Positions 46,222 to 54,520 of a stretch of 64,000 nucleotides of DNA are shown here, piece by piece. Both the position numbers and the translations under genes were made by a program. The stretch's first letter is position 1, and every line of letters starts with the position of its first letter. The notes beneath the pieces are model-generated. The model had not been told where the DNA came from. It searched no databases and saw only the letters and a list, made by a program, of their open reading frames with translations. Source of the stretch: Propionibacteriaceae bacterium (lineage in GTDB: Bacteria > Actinomycetota > Actinomycetes > Propionibacteriales > Propionibacteriaceae); NCBI GenBank assembly GCA_031261485.1, contig JAISJO010000019.1, forward strand, positions 1 to 64,000, in the 5' to 3' direction.

Positions 46222-47402
46222 CTCATCGACTCCCCTGCCACAGTCACCGCAGCGGCCGCTTCCCTCAGAGTTGTTCGGTCGCGCAGACGCACTGGCTTCC
46301 AACCCAGTGTTTCCACCTGTGCCACATCAGCCACGGAATCCGACAAGACTGCCGCGAGAGCACATCTCCTGCGCTGAGTCCCTGAGCGAGGAGCGTGGAC
46401 GAGATCGTCACTCGACACAGACTTGTTCGAGGACCGGCACAGAATGAGCAGCGACACCCCCTCGGGCGATTGGCGAGGAAGCGCCCTGGCCAAATCGGCG
46501 TCACTGGCACGGGCCAACACCGTCATGAGGGAGGACAGGTCGCCATGATGGGTGGCTCCCCCCACCGCCAGATCCACTGGATTGCCCGCGTCATGTGCGG
46601 CACGGCACCAGGAAGCGGCCAACCCCACTGCGAGTTCGCGTCTGGGCGAACTTGTCCCAATCGGCACGAGGACCCCCACCCACACGTGGTCGGAATCGGT
46701 GGGTTCTTCGGCTCTGGAGACCAATTCTCCGCGCTTGGCCGTGGATTTCCAGTGGATTCTGCGCAGGTCGTCGCCGGGGGCATAGGCCCGCAGAGTCGTG
46801 TTGTCCGGCCTGGGCTGAAGGAAGACGTGGCCACCTGAGGGGCCTTCCCGGTCAGAAGGAGGGTGGAACAGCGACACCGGCGCCACTGACGGCCACACCG
46901 TCACATTCAAGGTCTCATCGTCGGTCAAACCCACAGACCACAAGCCAAAAGGACTCGTTCTCTTGGTCGCGTAAGGCCCGAGAGTCCATTGTCCCCTCTT
47001 GGCGAATGTGAGGTCATAGGTGACAGTAAACATTCCTGCTTCTTCTGGAACGTCCACCAACGTCATCTTGCCCACAAGATCATCAGGCATTGTCTCAACC
47101 AGAGGCGCACCCTCGTCCAGCCTCGTCGAAGAATTGGGCGAGGGGACCAGACGGACTCTCATGGCAGTCCCCGCCGTGGCAGGATTGGGACTGGCAATGC
47201 GGCTCAATCTCGGCAAAGGGCGCTTCGCGTCGATCACGTGAGTATGGACTCCGTCGCCAATCACGCCCACGAGCACAACGACTCCCGCTCCGATCATGCC
47301 TGGCGAGGCGAGGAGCCATCCCATCGTGGCCAAAGCAAGAGACACGATGATGAGAATCACCGCACCGGCTTGGGGTAGGACTCCTCTGGGCAGAGGGGGC
47401 AT
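46218..47402 (-). CDS. DUF58-domain membrane protein
   Basis: The 394-residue protein has two N-terminal helices (VILIIVSLALATMGWLL and MIGAGVVVLVGVIG) and a large cytoplasmic or exposed domain with the DUF58 signature LRAYAPGDDLRRIHWKSTAKRGELVSR at about 210-235, which has a von Willebrand-A-like fold. Such proteins partner MoxR ATPases in envelope or protein-maturation processes. Start is one base after the moxR stop region and the end overlaps the transglutaminase gene. Confidence 0.94.
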   Translation of the reverse strand: MPPLPRGVLPQAGAVILIIVSLALATMGWLLASPGMIGAGVVVLVGVIGDGVHTHVIDAKRPLPRLSRIASPNPATAGTAMRVRLVPSPNSSTRLDEGAPLVETMPDDLVGKMTLVDVPEEAGMFTVTYDLTFAKRGQWTLGPYATKRTSPFGLWSVGLTDDETLNVTVWPSVAPVSLFHPPSDREGPSGGHVFLQPRPDNTTLRAYAPGDDLRRIHWKSTAKRGELVSRAEEPTDSDHVWVGVLVPIGTSSPRRELAVGLAASWCRAAHDAGNPVDLAVGGATHHGDLSSLMTVLARASDADLARALPRQSPEGVSLLILCRSSNKSVSSDDLVHAPRSGTQRRRCALAAVLSDSVADVAQVETLGWKPVRLRDRTTLREAAAAVTVAGESMR

Positions 47403-47403
47403 G

Positions 47404-48408
47404 TCAGCGCACCTTGACCCTGCCCACGAGTTCCCTCAGCGTCTCTTCGGAGCTGCGCTCCCCCGCCACTTGGGCCAAGCGATGGCCCCAGACATAGGGC
47501 ACCATCTTCTGCACATCGTCCGGAATGACGAAGCGACGAGACTCCAAGGCGGCTGCTCCCTTGGCAGCACGCAATAACTGAATGCCGGCACGCGGAGACA
47601 CGCCCAGTCGCACACCGGGCAAGTCACGAGTCGCGCGAGCCAGGTCCACGATGTACTGCTTGATCGCCTGCGAGGCATGCAGACTTCGCACTGAGGCGAT
47701 GAGGCCGCTGACATCTGAGGCGGTGATAACAGGGCGAACATCGTCCAAGGGGTCGCTCAGTTCCTGCGAATCCAACATGAGCAATTCGTCATTGTAGGAC
47801 GGATATCCCAAGGACATGCGGATCATGAAGCGGTCGCGTTGGGCTTCTGGCAGGGGGTACGTTCCCTCCATCTCGAAGGGATTCTGGGTGGCGATGACTA
47901 TGAACATGCCCGGCAGTGGCAGAGTCACCCCATCCACCGTCACCTGCTTTTCCTGCATGGCTTCCAACATTGCCGATTGTGTCTTCGGCGAGGCGCGGTT
48001 GATCTCGTCAGCAATGACCACGTTGGCGAATATCGGGCCAGGCGTGAAGTCGAAAGTGCCGGTGGCTTGCCTGTACACCGACACGCCCACGATGTCGGAG
48101 GGCAAGAGGTCGGGGGTGAACTGAATACGGGAGACATGGGCGTCAATCGCACGCCCCAAAGCCCGAGCCAAAGTAGTCTTGCCCGTTCCTGGTACATCCT
48201 CGATGAGCAGATGCCCCTCGCACAGCAGTGCGATGACCGCTAATTCGACCGCCTGCCTATGGCCTTTGAGAACCGTCTCGACGGCATCCACGAGTGAATG
48301 AGGGTCAAAAGCCAAAGTGAGCGGCTTGGGTGCCACGTTCGGCGGATAGGACGGCAAAGGCAAGGAACTCATGCGATAGGCCGCAGATGTGGACACCGGC
48401 TCGGGCAC
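47404..48408 (-). CDS. MoxR-family AAA ATPase
   Basis: This 334-residue ATPase has Walker A EDVPGTGKTTLARAL, Walker B VIADEINRASPKTQ, sensor 1 VIATQNPFEMEGTYPLPEAQRDRF and the lid domain. It is the MRP/MoxR subgroup with chaperone-like activity, usually working with DUF58 and transglutaminase partners as here. GTG start with GGGGGAC upstream; an ATG 12 codons inside (MSSLPLPSYPP) is an alternative. Confidence 0.94.
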   Translation of the reverse strand: MPEPVSTSAAYRMSSLPLPSYPPNVAPKPLTLAFDPHSLVDAVETVLKGHRQAVELAVIALLCEGHLLIEDVPGTGKTTLARALGRAIDAHVSRIQFTPDLLPSDIVGVSVYRQATGTFDFTPGPIFANVVIADEINRASPKTQSAMLEAMQEKQVTVDGVTLPLPGMFIVIATQNPFEMEGTYPLPEAQRDRFMIRMSLGYPSYNDELLMLDSQELSDPLDDVRPVITASDVSGLIASVRSLHASQAIKQYIVDLARATRDLPGVRLGVSPRAGIQLLRAAKGAAALESRRFVIPDDVQKMVPYVWGHRLAQVAGERSSEETLRELVGRVKVR

Positions 48409-48607
48409 TAGTGTCCCCCGTCGGAAGGTCGCTGGTTAAGTGAGGCGGTGGATGGGGCCGGGCTGGCAAGGCGGAGGAGGGAGGCGATGTGGGTGCATCG
48501 TCGACCGACGACAACGCAGTCCAGCGTGGTTCCAGCCACCGAATCATCAAGCAGACTTCCGACGTGGGACACCAGGACCTACCTCTCAATTGCCCGCGTG
48601 GGGGAAT

Positions 48608-49018
48608 CTACTCCTCCAGAGCATCATGGTCAATACGTGACAATGCTGCCTTCCAACGAGCCGTGACCTTGGTGACATCGAAATCAGTGTTGGAATGGTC
48701 GTGGGTCAGTGTGATCTTCGTCTGAGAGTCGGTGAGCGGCGTGAGTGTGACCTCGACCCATGTCTTGGGGGAGTCGTCGTCCTTGTGCCAGGAGAAACGG
48801 ATTTCTTCGAGGGGGTGGTACGAACGAGTCACTCCCCACGTCCCATCAGTCGCTTTCCATCTATCGCCTTTGTCGCCTAGCAACGCACCCTCGCCGAGAA
48901 GGGCTTCTTGACCCTCTGCTGAAAGTAAGACTGCCCACACGCGCTTCACAGGGTACGCCACCACTCGTGAGACCACGGTGGTGACCGATGCGTTGGAATC
49001 TGCGACTTGCTCCGTCAT
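48608..49018 (-). CDS. SRPBCC (AHSA1-like) domain protein
   Basis: This 136-residue protein has the START/SRPBCC pattern: SRVVAYPVKRVWAVL, then WGVTRSYHPLEEIRFSWHKDD, WVEVTLTPL and KITLTHDHSN. Proteins of the AHSA1 branch bind hydrophobic ligands or activate chaperones. The function here is unknown. Start MTEQVADS is preceded by AGAGAGG; a longer frame reaches into the promoter of the divergent lipoprotein. Confidence 0.88.
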   Translation of the reverse strand: MTEQVADSNASVTTVVSRVVAYPVKRVWAVLLSAEGQEALLGEGALLGDKGDRWKATDGTWGVTRSYHPLEEIRFSWHKDDDSPKTWVEVTLTPLTDSQTKITLTHDHSNTDFDVTKVTARWKAALSRIDHDALEE

Positions 49019-49136
49019 GATTAGACCTCTCTGTATCCTGGGCTTCATTGCCCTAGGCAAAACCCTACCCTGCTCGGACCGAAGTTGGAAGATGATTCGC
49101 ACCCTTTCTCCGCCGGGTCCCACTGTTCATTCCCGA

Positions 49137-49142
49137 TACGAT
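49137..49142 (+). promoter_or_regulatory. -10 box of a leaderless lipoprotein transcript
   Basis: TACGAT ends 6 bases before the ATG, so the predicted start of transcription is the A of the start codon; no Shine-Dalgarno precedes it. No good -35 was found. Confidence 0.5.
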
Positions 49143-49148
49143 GGTGTC

Positions 49149-50039
49149 ATGGGATGCGGACGAATCTTGGGCACTGCCGCGGTTGCAGTGTGTCTTGCCT
49201 TGTCGGGATGTGGTCCTGTGCCTGATCCCACTCCCGAGACCCCGACAGTCGTCGTCGACCTCACCACTGGTCAGGCCAAAGGGGCCATTGAGGATCTCAT
49301 GGAGGCCGCTGGCTCCACTCGGGTCATCAACGTGGAAATCAGCAGGTACGAAGCCAAACTCGCTGTGGTCACGGGCTTTGGCGCCACTACCTATGCTTGG
49401 CGCTCTGGGCAGGTTCAAGTCATTGATTCCGACACTGCCTACGTCGGCCAAGCCATTTTCGACCCCCGCCAGACCTGGCCCGATGATATTGCGTCCCTTT
49501 GGGAGAAGGCCGCGCAAGTCTCGGGGTCGGACACCGAACAGAAGCTCCAGATGGTCGACTATGATCAAGGCGCGGTGTACATCTGCATCACCACGAATCC
49601 TGAATCCATCCCCGTCTTCTTCACTCCAACCGGACGTCTGGTGCGCGCCTTGGACCCCGCCTCGGTCCTCGATCTCGCCGCCGCGCTGAACGAAGTGGCC
49701 CCGGATGGACCGGTCGTGCGAATCGGCATCAGCCCGCAGGGCGGAGTGTGGGCAGAGGTCGAAGGCGGGTCAGGACAGGTGTGGCGCTCCACTCGGGACA
49801 GGCAATTCCCCGTTCGACACCAGATGCGGGCTGACTCGGGTGGACTGGAAAGCTTCGACCCCGACCCGGTCAGCGCCTATGGGGTGCTGACAGCGGTTGA
49901 CGCCGTCGGGGCCCAACTCGGTTTGCAGGACTCAACGTGGTCCGTGGAAGTGCGCGTTGACAAGGGCGAACCCTGTCTCTTTGTCACGATGGGAGCACGT
50001 ACAGTTCGTGCAAGTCTGGCCGGAGTCATCCTCGAGTAG
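49149..50039 (+). CDS. Lipoprotein of unknown function
   Basis: This 296-residue protein has a lipoprotein signal (RILGTAAVAVCLALSGC, Cys21) and a Pro/Thr linker (PVPDPTPETPT). The mature part is about 260 residues with a repeated mixed pattern (YVGQAIFDPRQTWPDD, GAVYICITTNPESIPVFFTPTG). No family recognised. Upstream in-frame codons exist but lie in the divergent gene; the leaderless ATG fits the signal peptide best. Confidence 0.82.
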   Translation: MGCGRILGTAAVAVCLALSGCGPVPDPTPETPTVVVDLTTGQAKGAIEDLMEAAGSTRVINVEISRYEAKLAVVTGFGATTYAWRSGQVQVIDSDTAYVGQAIFDPRQTWPDDIASLWEKAAQVSGSDTEQKLQMVDYDQGAVYICITTNPESIPVFFTPTGRLVRALDPASVLDLAAALNEVAPDGPVVRIGISPQGGVWAEVEGGSGQVWRSTRDRQFPVRHQMRADSGGLESFDPDPVSAYGVLTAVDAVGAQLGLQDSTWSVEVRVDKGEPCLFVTMGARTVRASLAGVILE

Positions 50040-50087
50040 CGCACGCCGACAGTCCGCCGCATGCGCACGGCGGACTGACGAGTTTGC

Positions 50088-51143
50088 CTAGTCTGTGTAG
50101 ACGACGGGCTTGATGAGGTCGGCAGGCTTCTGGTCCATCATGAGGAATGCATCTTCAATCTTGTCAAAGCCCTTGAATGTGTGAGTGATGAGCTTAGTCG
50201 TGTCCACGCGACCGTGCTTGATGAGTTCTTGCATGCGGATGATGCGCTCGGCACCACCGGGGCAGAAGCCGCCTCGAATGTCCTTGTGCGCCATACCAAG
50301 ACCCCACAGGTAGGCCGGCATGCTCAGAACGTCGGTCACGTCAAAGAAGTTGACGTTGGAGATGATTCCCATCTCCTTGGTCATTGCGACGGCCTGGGTG
50401 AAGGTTGTCTTGTCACCGCCGGCGATGATGGTCTTGTTGGACCCGCCGCCGGTGAGTTCGTGAACCTTCTCGACAATGTCGCCGTCTTTGTAGCTGATCA
50501 GGTCAGTGGCGCCGTACTCGGTCGCCACCTTGCGGCAGTTGGGACGTGTGCCGACGGCGATAATCTGACCCGCTCCAGCCAGCGCCGCGCCCGCAACCGC
50601 CATAAGGCCCACCGGGCCAATACCGATGACGACAACCTTGTCGCCATACTCGATCTCAGCCTGCTCAACACCGTGAAAACCAGTGGACATCATGTCGACG
50701 GTCAGGAGTGCCGCTTCAGGCGAGACACCCTCCAGCAGAGGCGCCAGGTTGGCATCCGCGAAATTGACATGGAATACCTCTCCAAAAACGCCATCCTTTG
50801 CGCCAAGAAACTTGAAACTCTTGAGCATTCCGACGTCGTGGGAGAAGGATTTGAAGTTTTGCACGCCCAACTCGTTCCAATCGGGGGTACAGCAGGGCAC
50901 CACAACAAAATCGCCTGGCTTGAACTTCGTGACAAGTTCGCCAACCTCGACAACCTCGCCGACCGCCTCATGACCCAAAATAAGGTTGAACTTGGGACCA
51001 TTTCCACCATGCATGACGTGAGTGTCCGAACTGCAAGGCGCCACAATCGTGGGGCGAACCAGAGCATCGAGCGGCCCGCACACAGGTCGCGGATTGTCGA
51101 GCCAGCCAGGTTTTCCGATTTCAATCATGCCGTAACCCTTCAT
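50088..51143 (-). CDS. NADP-dependent secondary (isopropanol-type) alcohol dehydrogenase
   Basis: At 351 residues this matches the zinc-dependent secondary alcohol dehydrogenases of Thermoanaerobacter and Clostridium beijerinckii along its length: MKGYGMIEIGKPGWLDNPRP, VAPCSSDTHVMHGG, ILGHEAVGEVVEVG, DMMSTGFHGVEQAEI, IKGGFCPGG-like KDIRGGFCPGG, and LIKPVV at the end. Catalytic zinc ligands Cys37, His59 and the Asp of TVDMM are present, and the structural-zinc cysteines are absent as in that group. GTRPN after the Rossmann GIGPVG fits NADP. It would interconvert ketones such as acetone and secondary alcohols. Start follows GGGAGGTAA. Confidence 0.93.
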   Translation of the reverse strand: MKGYGMIEIGKPGWLDNPRPVCGPLDALVRPTIVAPCSSDTHVMHGGNGPKFNLILGHEAVGEVVEVGELVTKFKPGDFVVVPCCTPDWNELGVQNFKSFSHDVGMLKSFKFLGAKDGVFGEVFHVNFADANLAPLLEGVSPEAALLTVDMMSTGFHGVEQAEIEYGDKVVVIGIGPVGLMAVAGAALAGAGQIIAVGTRPNCRKVATEYGATDLISYKDGDIVEKVHELTGGGSNKTIIAGGDKTTFTQAVAMTKEMGIISNVNFFDVTDVLSMPAYLWGLGMAHKDIRGGFCPGGAERIIRMQELIKHGRVDTTKLITHTFKGFDKIEDAFLMMDQKPADLIKPVVYTD

Positions 51144-51385
51144 ATGGATTACCTCCCTTTCCCGCAGGTATGTCTCCTCATTGAGAAATCCCCAAAATGA
51201 GCAATCTAGGGCCATTATATGCCGTATCTGTTCTATTCGCTGGATTGTGCCTTGAACCGCGCGACCGGGACAATGCCAAATATGGCACGCCTGCCCGATT
51301 GCCCACATTGCCGGACGAAAGAAACCGGGTGCAACACTGCACTTCGTCAGCCTGGCCCTGACGCGACACTCATTGGCCCTTGGGG
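51144..51385. promoter_or_regulatory. Promoter region of the alcohol dehydrogenase
   Basis: This 240-base gap contains a small palindrome, TGCCA-AATA-TGGCA, near 51274-51287, which could be an operator. No gene was found. Assigning the palindrome a role is inference. Confidence 0.35.
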
Positions 51386-52201
51386 TCAGGGTTTCGGCTT
51401 GGGCCGTACCGCCGCGTACACACTGCGGATCACTAGAGCCGTGAGATAGACACTGAAGCACGCTTGAGCGATCTGCGGGCTGAGAATCTTGGCGACCATG
51501 GCTCCGATGGGCGTCATGCAGCAGGCCGCAACCCCGACGACAAGACCAGCGCGAATGTCCACCAGTTTGCGACGGATGTTGGAGTAGGTCCCAGAAGCCG
51601 CGCCGGGGATCATCATCAATAGGGACGTGCCTTTGGCCACCAAGTCACTGGCCCCGAAGAGCAGAGCGAGTGCCGGGACGACGATGATGCCGCCACCAAT
51701 ACCGAGAAGCCCGGACAGTGAACCGGTGACTATCCCCAGAACCAGCAGACCCAAGCCAGAGGCAACATTGATGGCGACTTCAGAATCCCTGGAGGGAATG
51801 AAGACAAGTTGCTGGACGATGACCAGCACGAGGAACCCCACGAACGCCCACCGCAGGGCCTTCTCCGGCAGTCTGGACAGCAAGAATGAGCCTGCTTGGG
51901 CCCCGATGACCATGCCGACAGCTAACAGCAATGCCGCAACGTAGTTGACATTCGAACTGAGCGCGTAGGTTGTCACGCCGACAATGGCGGTGGGAATGAT
52001 CGCCACCAAAGATGTTGCGGAGGCTCGGCGTTGGGTCAGCCCGACGAAAACCAATGCTGGAACGATCACCGTCCCACCACCGATACCGAAAAGGCCGGAG
52101 AGGAAACCAGCGACAAGGCCAACAGCAACAAACACCGAAACACTTCGAAGCGACAGTGCGGTGAGAGGTGGCTCGGAAGGCACTGCAGGCGTGGATTCCA
52201 T
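51386..52201 (-). CDS. TauE/SafE-family membrane exporter
   Basis: The 271-residue protein has eight predicted helices in two repeated halves, each beginning with the family motif: GLVAGFLSGLFGIGGGTVIVP at the N-terminal half and GSLSGLLGIGGGIIVVPALA in the second. Members export sulfonates, sulfite or related anions; the substrate cannot be told. TAGAAT lies 7 bases before the ATG and no proper Shine-Dalgarno is present, so the message may be leaderless. Confidence 0.92.
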   Translation of the reverse strand: MESTPAVPSEPPLTALSLRSVSVFVAVGLVAGFLSGLFGIGGGTVIVPALVFVGLTQRRASATSLVAIIPTAIVGVTTYALSSNVNYVAALLLAVGMVIGAQAGSFLLSRLPEKALRWAFVGFLVLVIVQQLVFIPSRDSEVAINVASGLGLLVLGIVTGSLSGLLGIGGGIIVVPALALLFGASDLVAKGTSLLMMIPGAASGTYSNIRRKLVDIRAGLVVGVAACCMTPIGAMVAKILSPQIAQACFSVYLTALVIRSVYAAVRPKPKP

Positions 52202-52391
52202 GGAGGAGATTCTATCTCCCGCAGTGCGGACTGCCTCTAGTGGTATCGCATGGCGATTGCCCTACGCACAAATGAGAGTCAAAGGGCTAGAGTCATATCA
52301 GGCATTACGCGAGGGGTGTGACTTCGCTGGAACCATTTCTGAAAAAGGTGCCAGATGAAGAGCAAAAGCGCTAGTCAGACCTCGTCCATTC
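52202..52391. other. Divergent intergenic region
   Basis: No gene. It should hold the promoters of the TauE-like gene (minus strand) and the ECF operon (plus strand). I did not identify a known riboswitch. Confidence 0.4.
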
Positions 52392-52426
52392 CCTCGTTTC
52401 GTGCTGACCATTGAAATGAAACGAGG
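52392..52426 (+). promoter_or_regulatory. Hairpin that hides the ECF operon ribosome-binding site
   Basis: CCTCGTTTC and GAAACGAGG form perfect 9-bp arms around a 17-base loop. The GAGG of the right arm is the only Shine-Dalgarno-like sequence upstream of the ATG at 52436. Folding would hide it, so ligand, protein or temperature could control translation. No T-tract follows, which argues against a terminator. Confidence 0.5.
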
Positions 52427-52435
52427 AACAGGCAC

Positions 52436-53002
52436 ATGCCATCTAGTTCTGCGACAATCGCAACTCCACTCATCACAGGAGTGAAAGCCCGCACAATCGC
52501 CACTGCCGCGGCTATCGTCGCCGCTGTCGCGCTCCCCCAGGTACTCCACGGGTTGGGTGCGCTCCTTGGCTTTGGCGCTGGCCCGGCGCAAGCGTTGACT
52601 CCCATGCACATCCCGATCATTCTGGTGGGCTTGCTCGCTGGCCCAACCGTCGGCGTCATCGCTGGCATTGCCAGTCCTCTGCTCGCGTTCGCCCTTTCTG
52701 GTATGCCAGTCGCTGCGCTGTTGCCTTTCATGGTGCTGGAGCTCGCTGCCTACGGTCTGGTCGCCGGACTCCTGGCGAGAGTCAAGATGCACGTCATCCT
52801 CAAGGTCCTCGCCATCCAGATTGCGGGACGCCTCGTGCGCCTTGGAGCCGTTGGTTTCGCTCTCGCCTTCATGGGTGCTCAGTCCCCCTCCCTCGTCTCC
52901 GTCTGGGACGCCACAGTGGTCGGACTGCCTGGCATCATCCTGACGTGGATCGTCGTGCCGCCCATCGTGGGCTGGCTGCAGAAGCGAGGCCTGACCAAGT
53001 GA
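52436..53002 (+). CDS. ECF transporter S component
   Basis: This 188-residue membrane protein has five or six helices and reads as an S component of an energy-coupling-factor transporter: ALTPMHIPIILVGLLAGPTVG resembles the conserved PMHIPVllaGl stretch of the FolT/PanT/CbrT-like class. Its ATPase and T partners are not in the window; a shared ECF module is likely. The substrate is unknown. The gene is followed by DUF1893 and DUF362 genes with overlapping starts. Confidence 0.85.
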   Translation: MPSSSATIATPLITGVKARTIATAAAIVAAVALPQVLHGLGALLGFGAGPAQALTPMHIPIILVGLLAGPTVGVIAGIASPLLAFALSGMPVAALLPFMVLELAAYGLVAGLLARVKMHVILKVLAIQIAGRLVRLGAVGFALAFMGAQSPSLVSVWDATVVGLPGIILTWIVVPPIVGWLQKRGLTK

Positions 53003-53499
53003 CGACCGCCGAGTCAGTCAGCGATCTCATTCGCGCCAAGACCCTGTTCGCCACGGGTGAGTACACCTGTGTCTTGGTGAAAGGCGACTCAGTGCTCACT
53101 TCTGCAGCTCGTGGCGTCGCGCCCATGATCGGCTTCATCACTGAGGGCGTCGACCTGCGAGGTTTTTCCGTTGCAGACAAAGTAGTGGGCAAAGCCGCCG
53201 CATTGCTCTTTGCCAAAGCCGAGGTGGGCCAGGTGTACGCCCCACTTGCTTCCCACGCAGCAATCGATGTGCTGGCGAACGCCGGGATTGCGGCCCAATT
53301 CGACACCATCGTCGGGCGCATCTTGAAGTCAGATGGCACAGGCCCGTGCCCGATGGAACAGCAAGTCGCTCACACCGACGATCCCGACACCGCGTACACC
53401 CAACTCAGCGCCGCACTCGCCCAGATGCGAGCCGCGGCCCAGGCCAACCCCACAAACCAATCCTCCCAACAACCCTCGAATCGAGAAAGAAATGACTGA
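52999..53499 (+). CDS. DUF1893-domain protein
   Basis: This 166-residue protein has the DUF1893 domain over residues 5-130: AKTLFATGEYTCVLVKGDSVLTSAARGVAPMIGF and VGKAAALLFAKAEVGQVYAPL, with MEQQVAHTDDPD near the end and GPCPME containing the conserved cysteine. The tail is Gln/Asn-rich. GTG start overlaps the S-component stop (GTGA). Function is not established, but its location supports a shared role with the transporter. Confidence 0.9.
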   Translation: MTTAESVSDLIRAKTLFATGEYTCVLVKGDSVLTSAARGVAPMIGFITEGVDLRGFSVADKVVGKAAALLFAKAEVGQVYAPLASHAAIDVLANAGIAAQFDTIVGRILKSDGTGPCPMEQQVAHTDDPDTAYTQLSAALAQMRAAAQANPTNQSSQQPSNRERND

Positions 53500-54349
53500 C
53501 ACAGGCACACCCAAGGTCTACTTCACCCAAGACATCAGCCCAGCAGGCCTCGTCGCCATCTTTGAAGCACTGGGACGGGCCCTACCCGGCAGAGTGGCCG
53601 TCAAGATACACATGGGCGAGGCTGGCAACCAGAATTACCTGCGCCCCGAGTTGGTGCATGACCTCGTCACCGCCGTCGATGGGACGTTCGTTGATTCGAA
53701 CACCTTCTACGGTGGTCAGCGTTCCGACGCGGCCTCACACCTCAAGGTCGCCACCGAGCATGGTTTCACCTATGCCCCAGTGGACATCTTGGACGCAGAT
53801 GGCGATATCTCCATCCCGGTCACCGGCGGGAAGCGCCAGACTGAGGCTGTGGTCGGAGCCCACTTCGCCGACTACGACTCCGTCTTGTCCATCGCCCACT
53901 TCAAAGGTCATGGGATGGCTGGCTTCGGCGGAACGTTCAAGAACCTGGCCGTCGGCATCGCATCCTCAGCGGGCAAGGGCATCATTCACGGGACAGGCTT
54001 CTCGCTGCATGGCGAAGACTTCCTGAGCAATGTTGTTGAGTACGCCAAAGCGATCATCGACTCCAAGGAAGACACCATCGTCTACATCAACATCCTCAAC
54101 AATCTCTCCACCGATTGCGACTGTGATGGGAATGCCCCCCAGGCCGAATTGGACGACATTGGCATTCTCGGCTCTCTCGACCCAGTGGCCATCGACCGCG
54201 CCTCAGTCGACCAGATCTATGCCGCCCCCGCCGACAAAGGCAAGCACCTGCGCGAGCGCATCGAACGCCAAAACGGGACGTACCTGCTCGACTACGCCGA
54301 AGAGTTGGGCATTGGTTCCCAGACGTACGAACTGGTGAGCCTCGACTGA
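53492..54349 (+). CDS. DUF362-domain protein
   Basis: This 285-residue protein belongs to DUF362: VYFTQDISPAGLVAIFEALG, IHMGEAGNQNYLRPELV, GGTFKNLAVGIASSAGKGIIHG and DCDCDGNAPQAELDDIGILGSLDPVAID. The family is often linked to ferredoxin-like proteins, but the four-cysteine Fe-S motif is absent here; only the pair in DCDCDG is seen. It starts 8 bases before the DUF1893 stop. AAAGAAATG has no good Shine-Dalgarno, so coupling is likely. Confidence 0.92.
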   Translation: MTDTGTPKVYFTQDISPAGLVAIFEALGRALPGRVAVKIHMGEAGNQNYLRPELVHDLVTAVDGTFVDSNTFYGGQRSDAASHLKVATEHGFTYAPVDILDADGDISIPVTGGKRQTEAVVGAHFADYDSVLSIAHFKGHGMAGFGGTFKNLAVGIASSAGKGIIHGTGFSLHGEDFLSNVVEYAKAIIDSKEDTIVYINILNNLSTDCDCDGNAPQAELDDIGILGSLDPVAIDRASVDQIYAAPADKGKHLRERIERQNGTYLLDYAEELGIGSQTYELVSLD

Positions 54350-54520
54350 CGCGACGGAAGTCTTCCACGACTAGGTCATCGGCTGAGAGTGGCAAAGCCT
54401 TGGGTGTGGCCCAGTCGGCATAGTCGGCATGGTCGAATCAGGGAGCAATCGGGGTCGTTCGACCCTGGTGGCTGCGCAAACAGGTGTAAAATTGTTTGAG
54501 AACTCAAGTAAAGGAGTCTC
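54350..54520. other. Intergenic gap
   Basis: 171 bases, no gene. The right end carries the ribosome-binding site AAAGGAG for the next gene. Confidence 0.4.
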
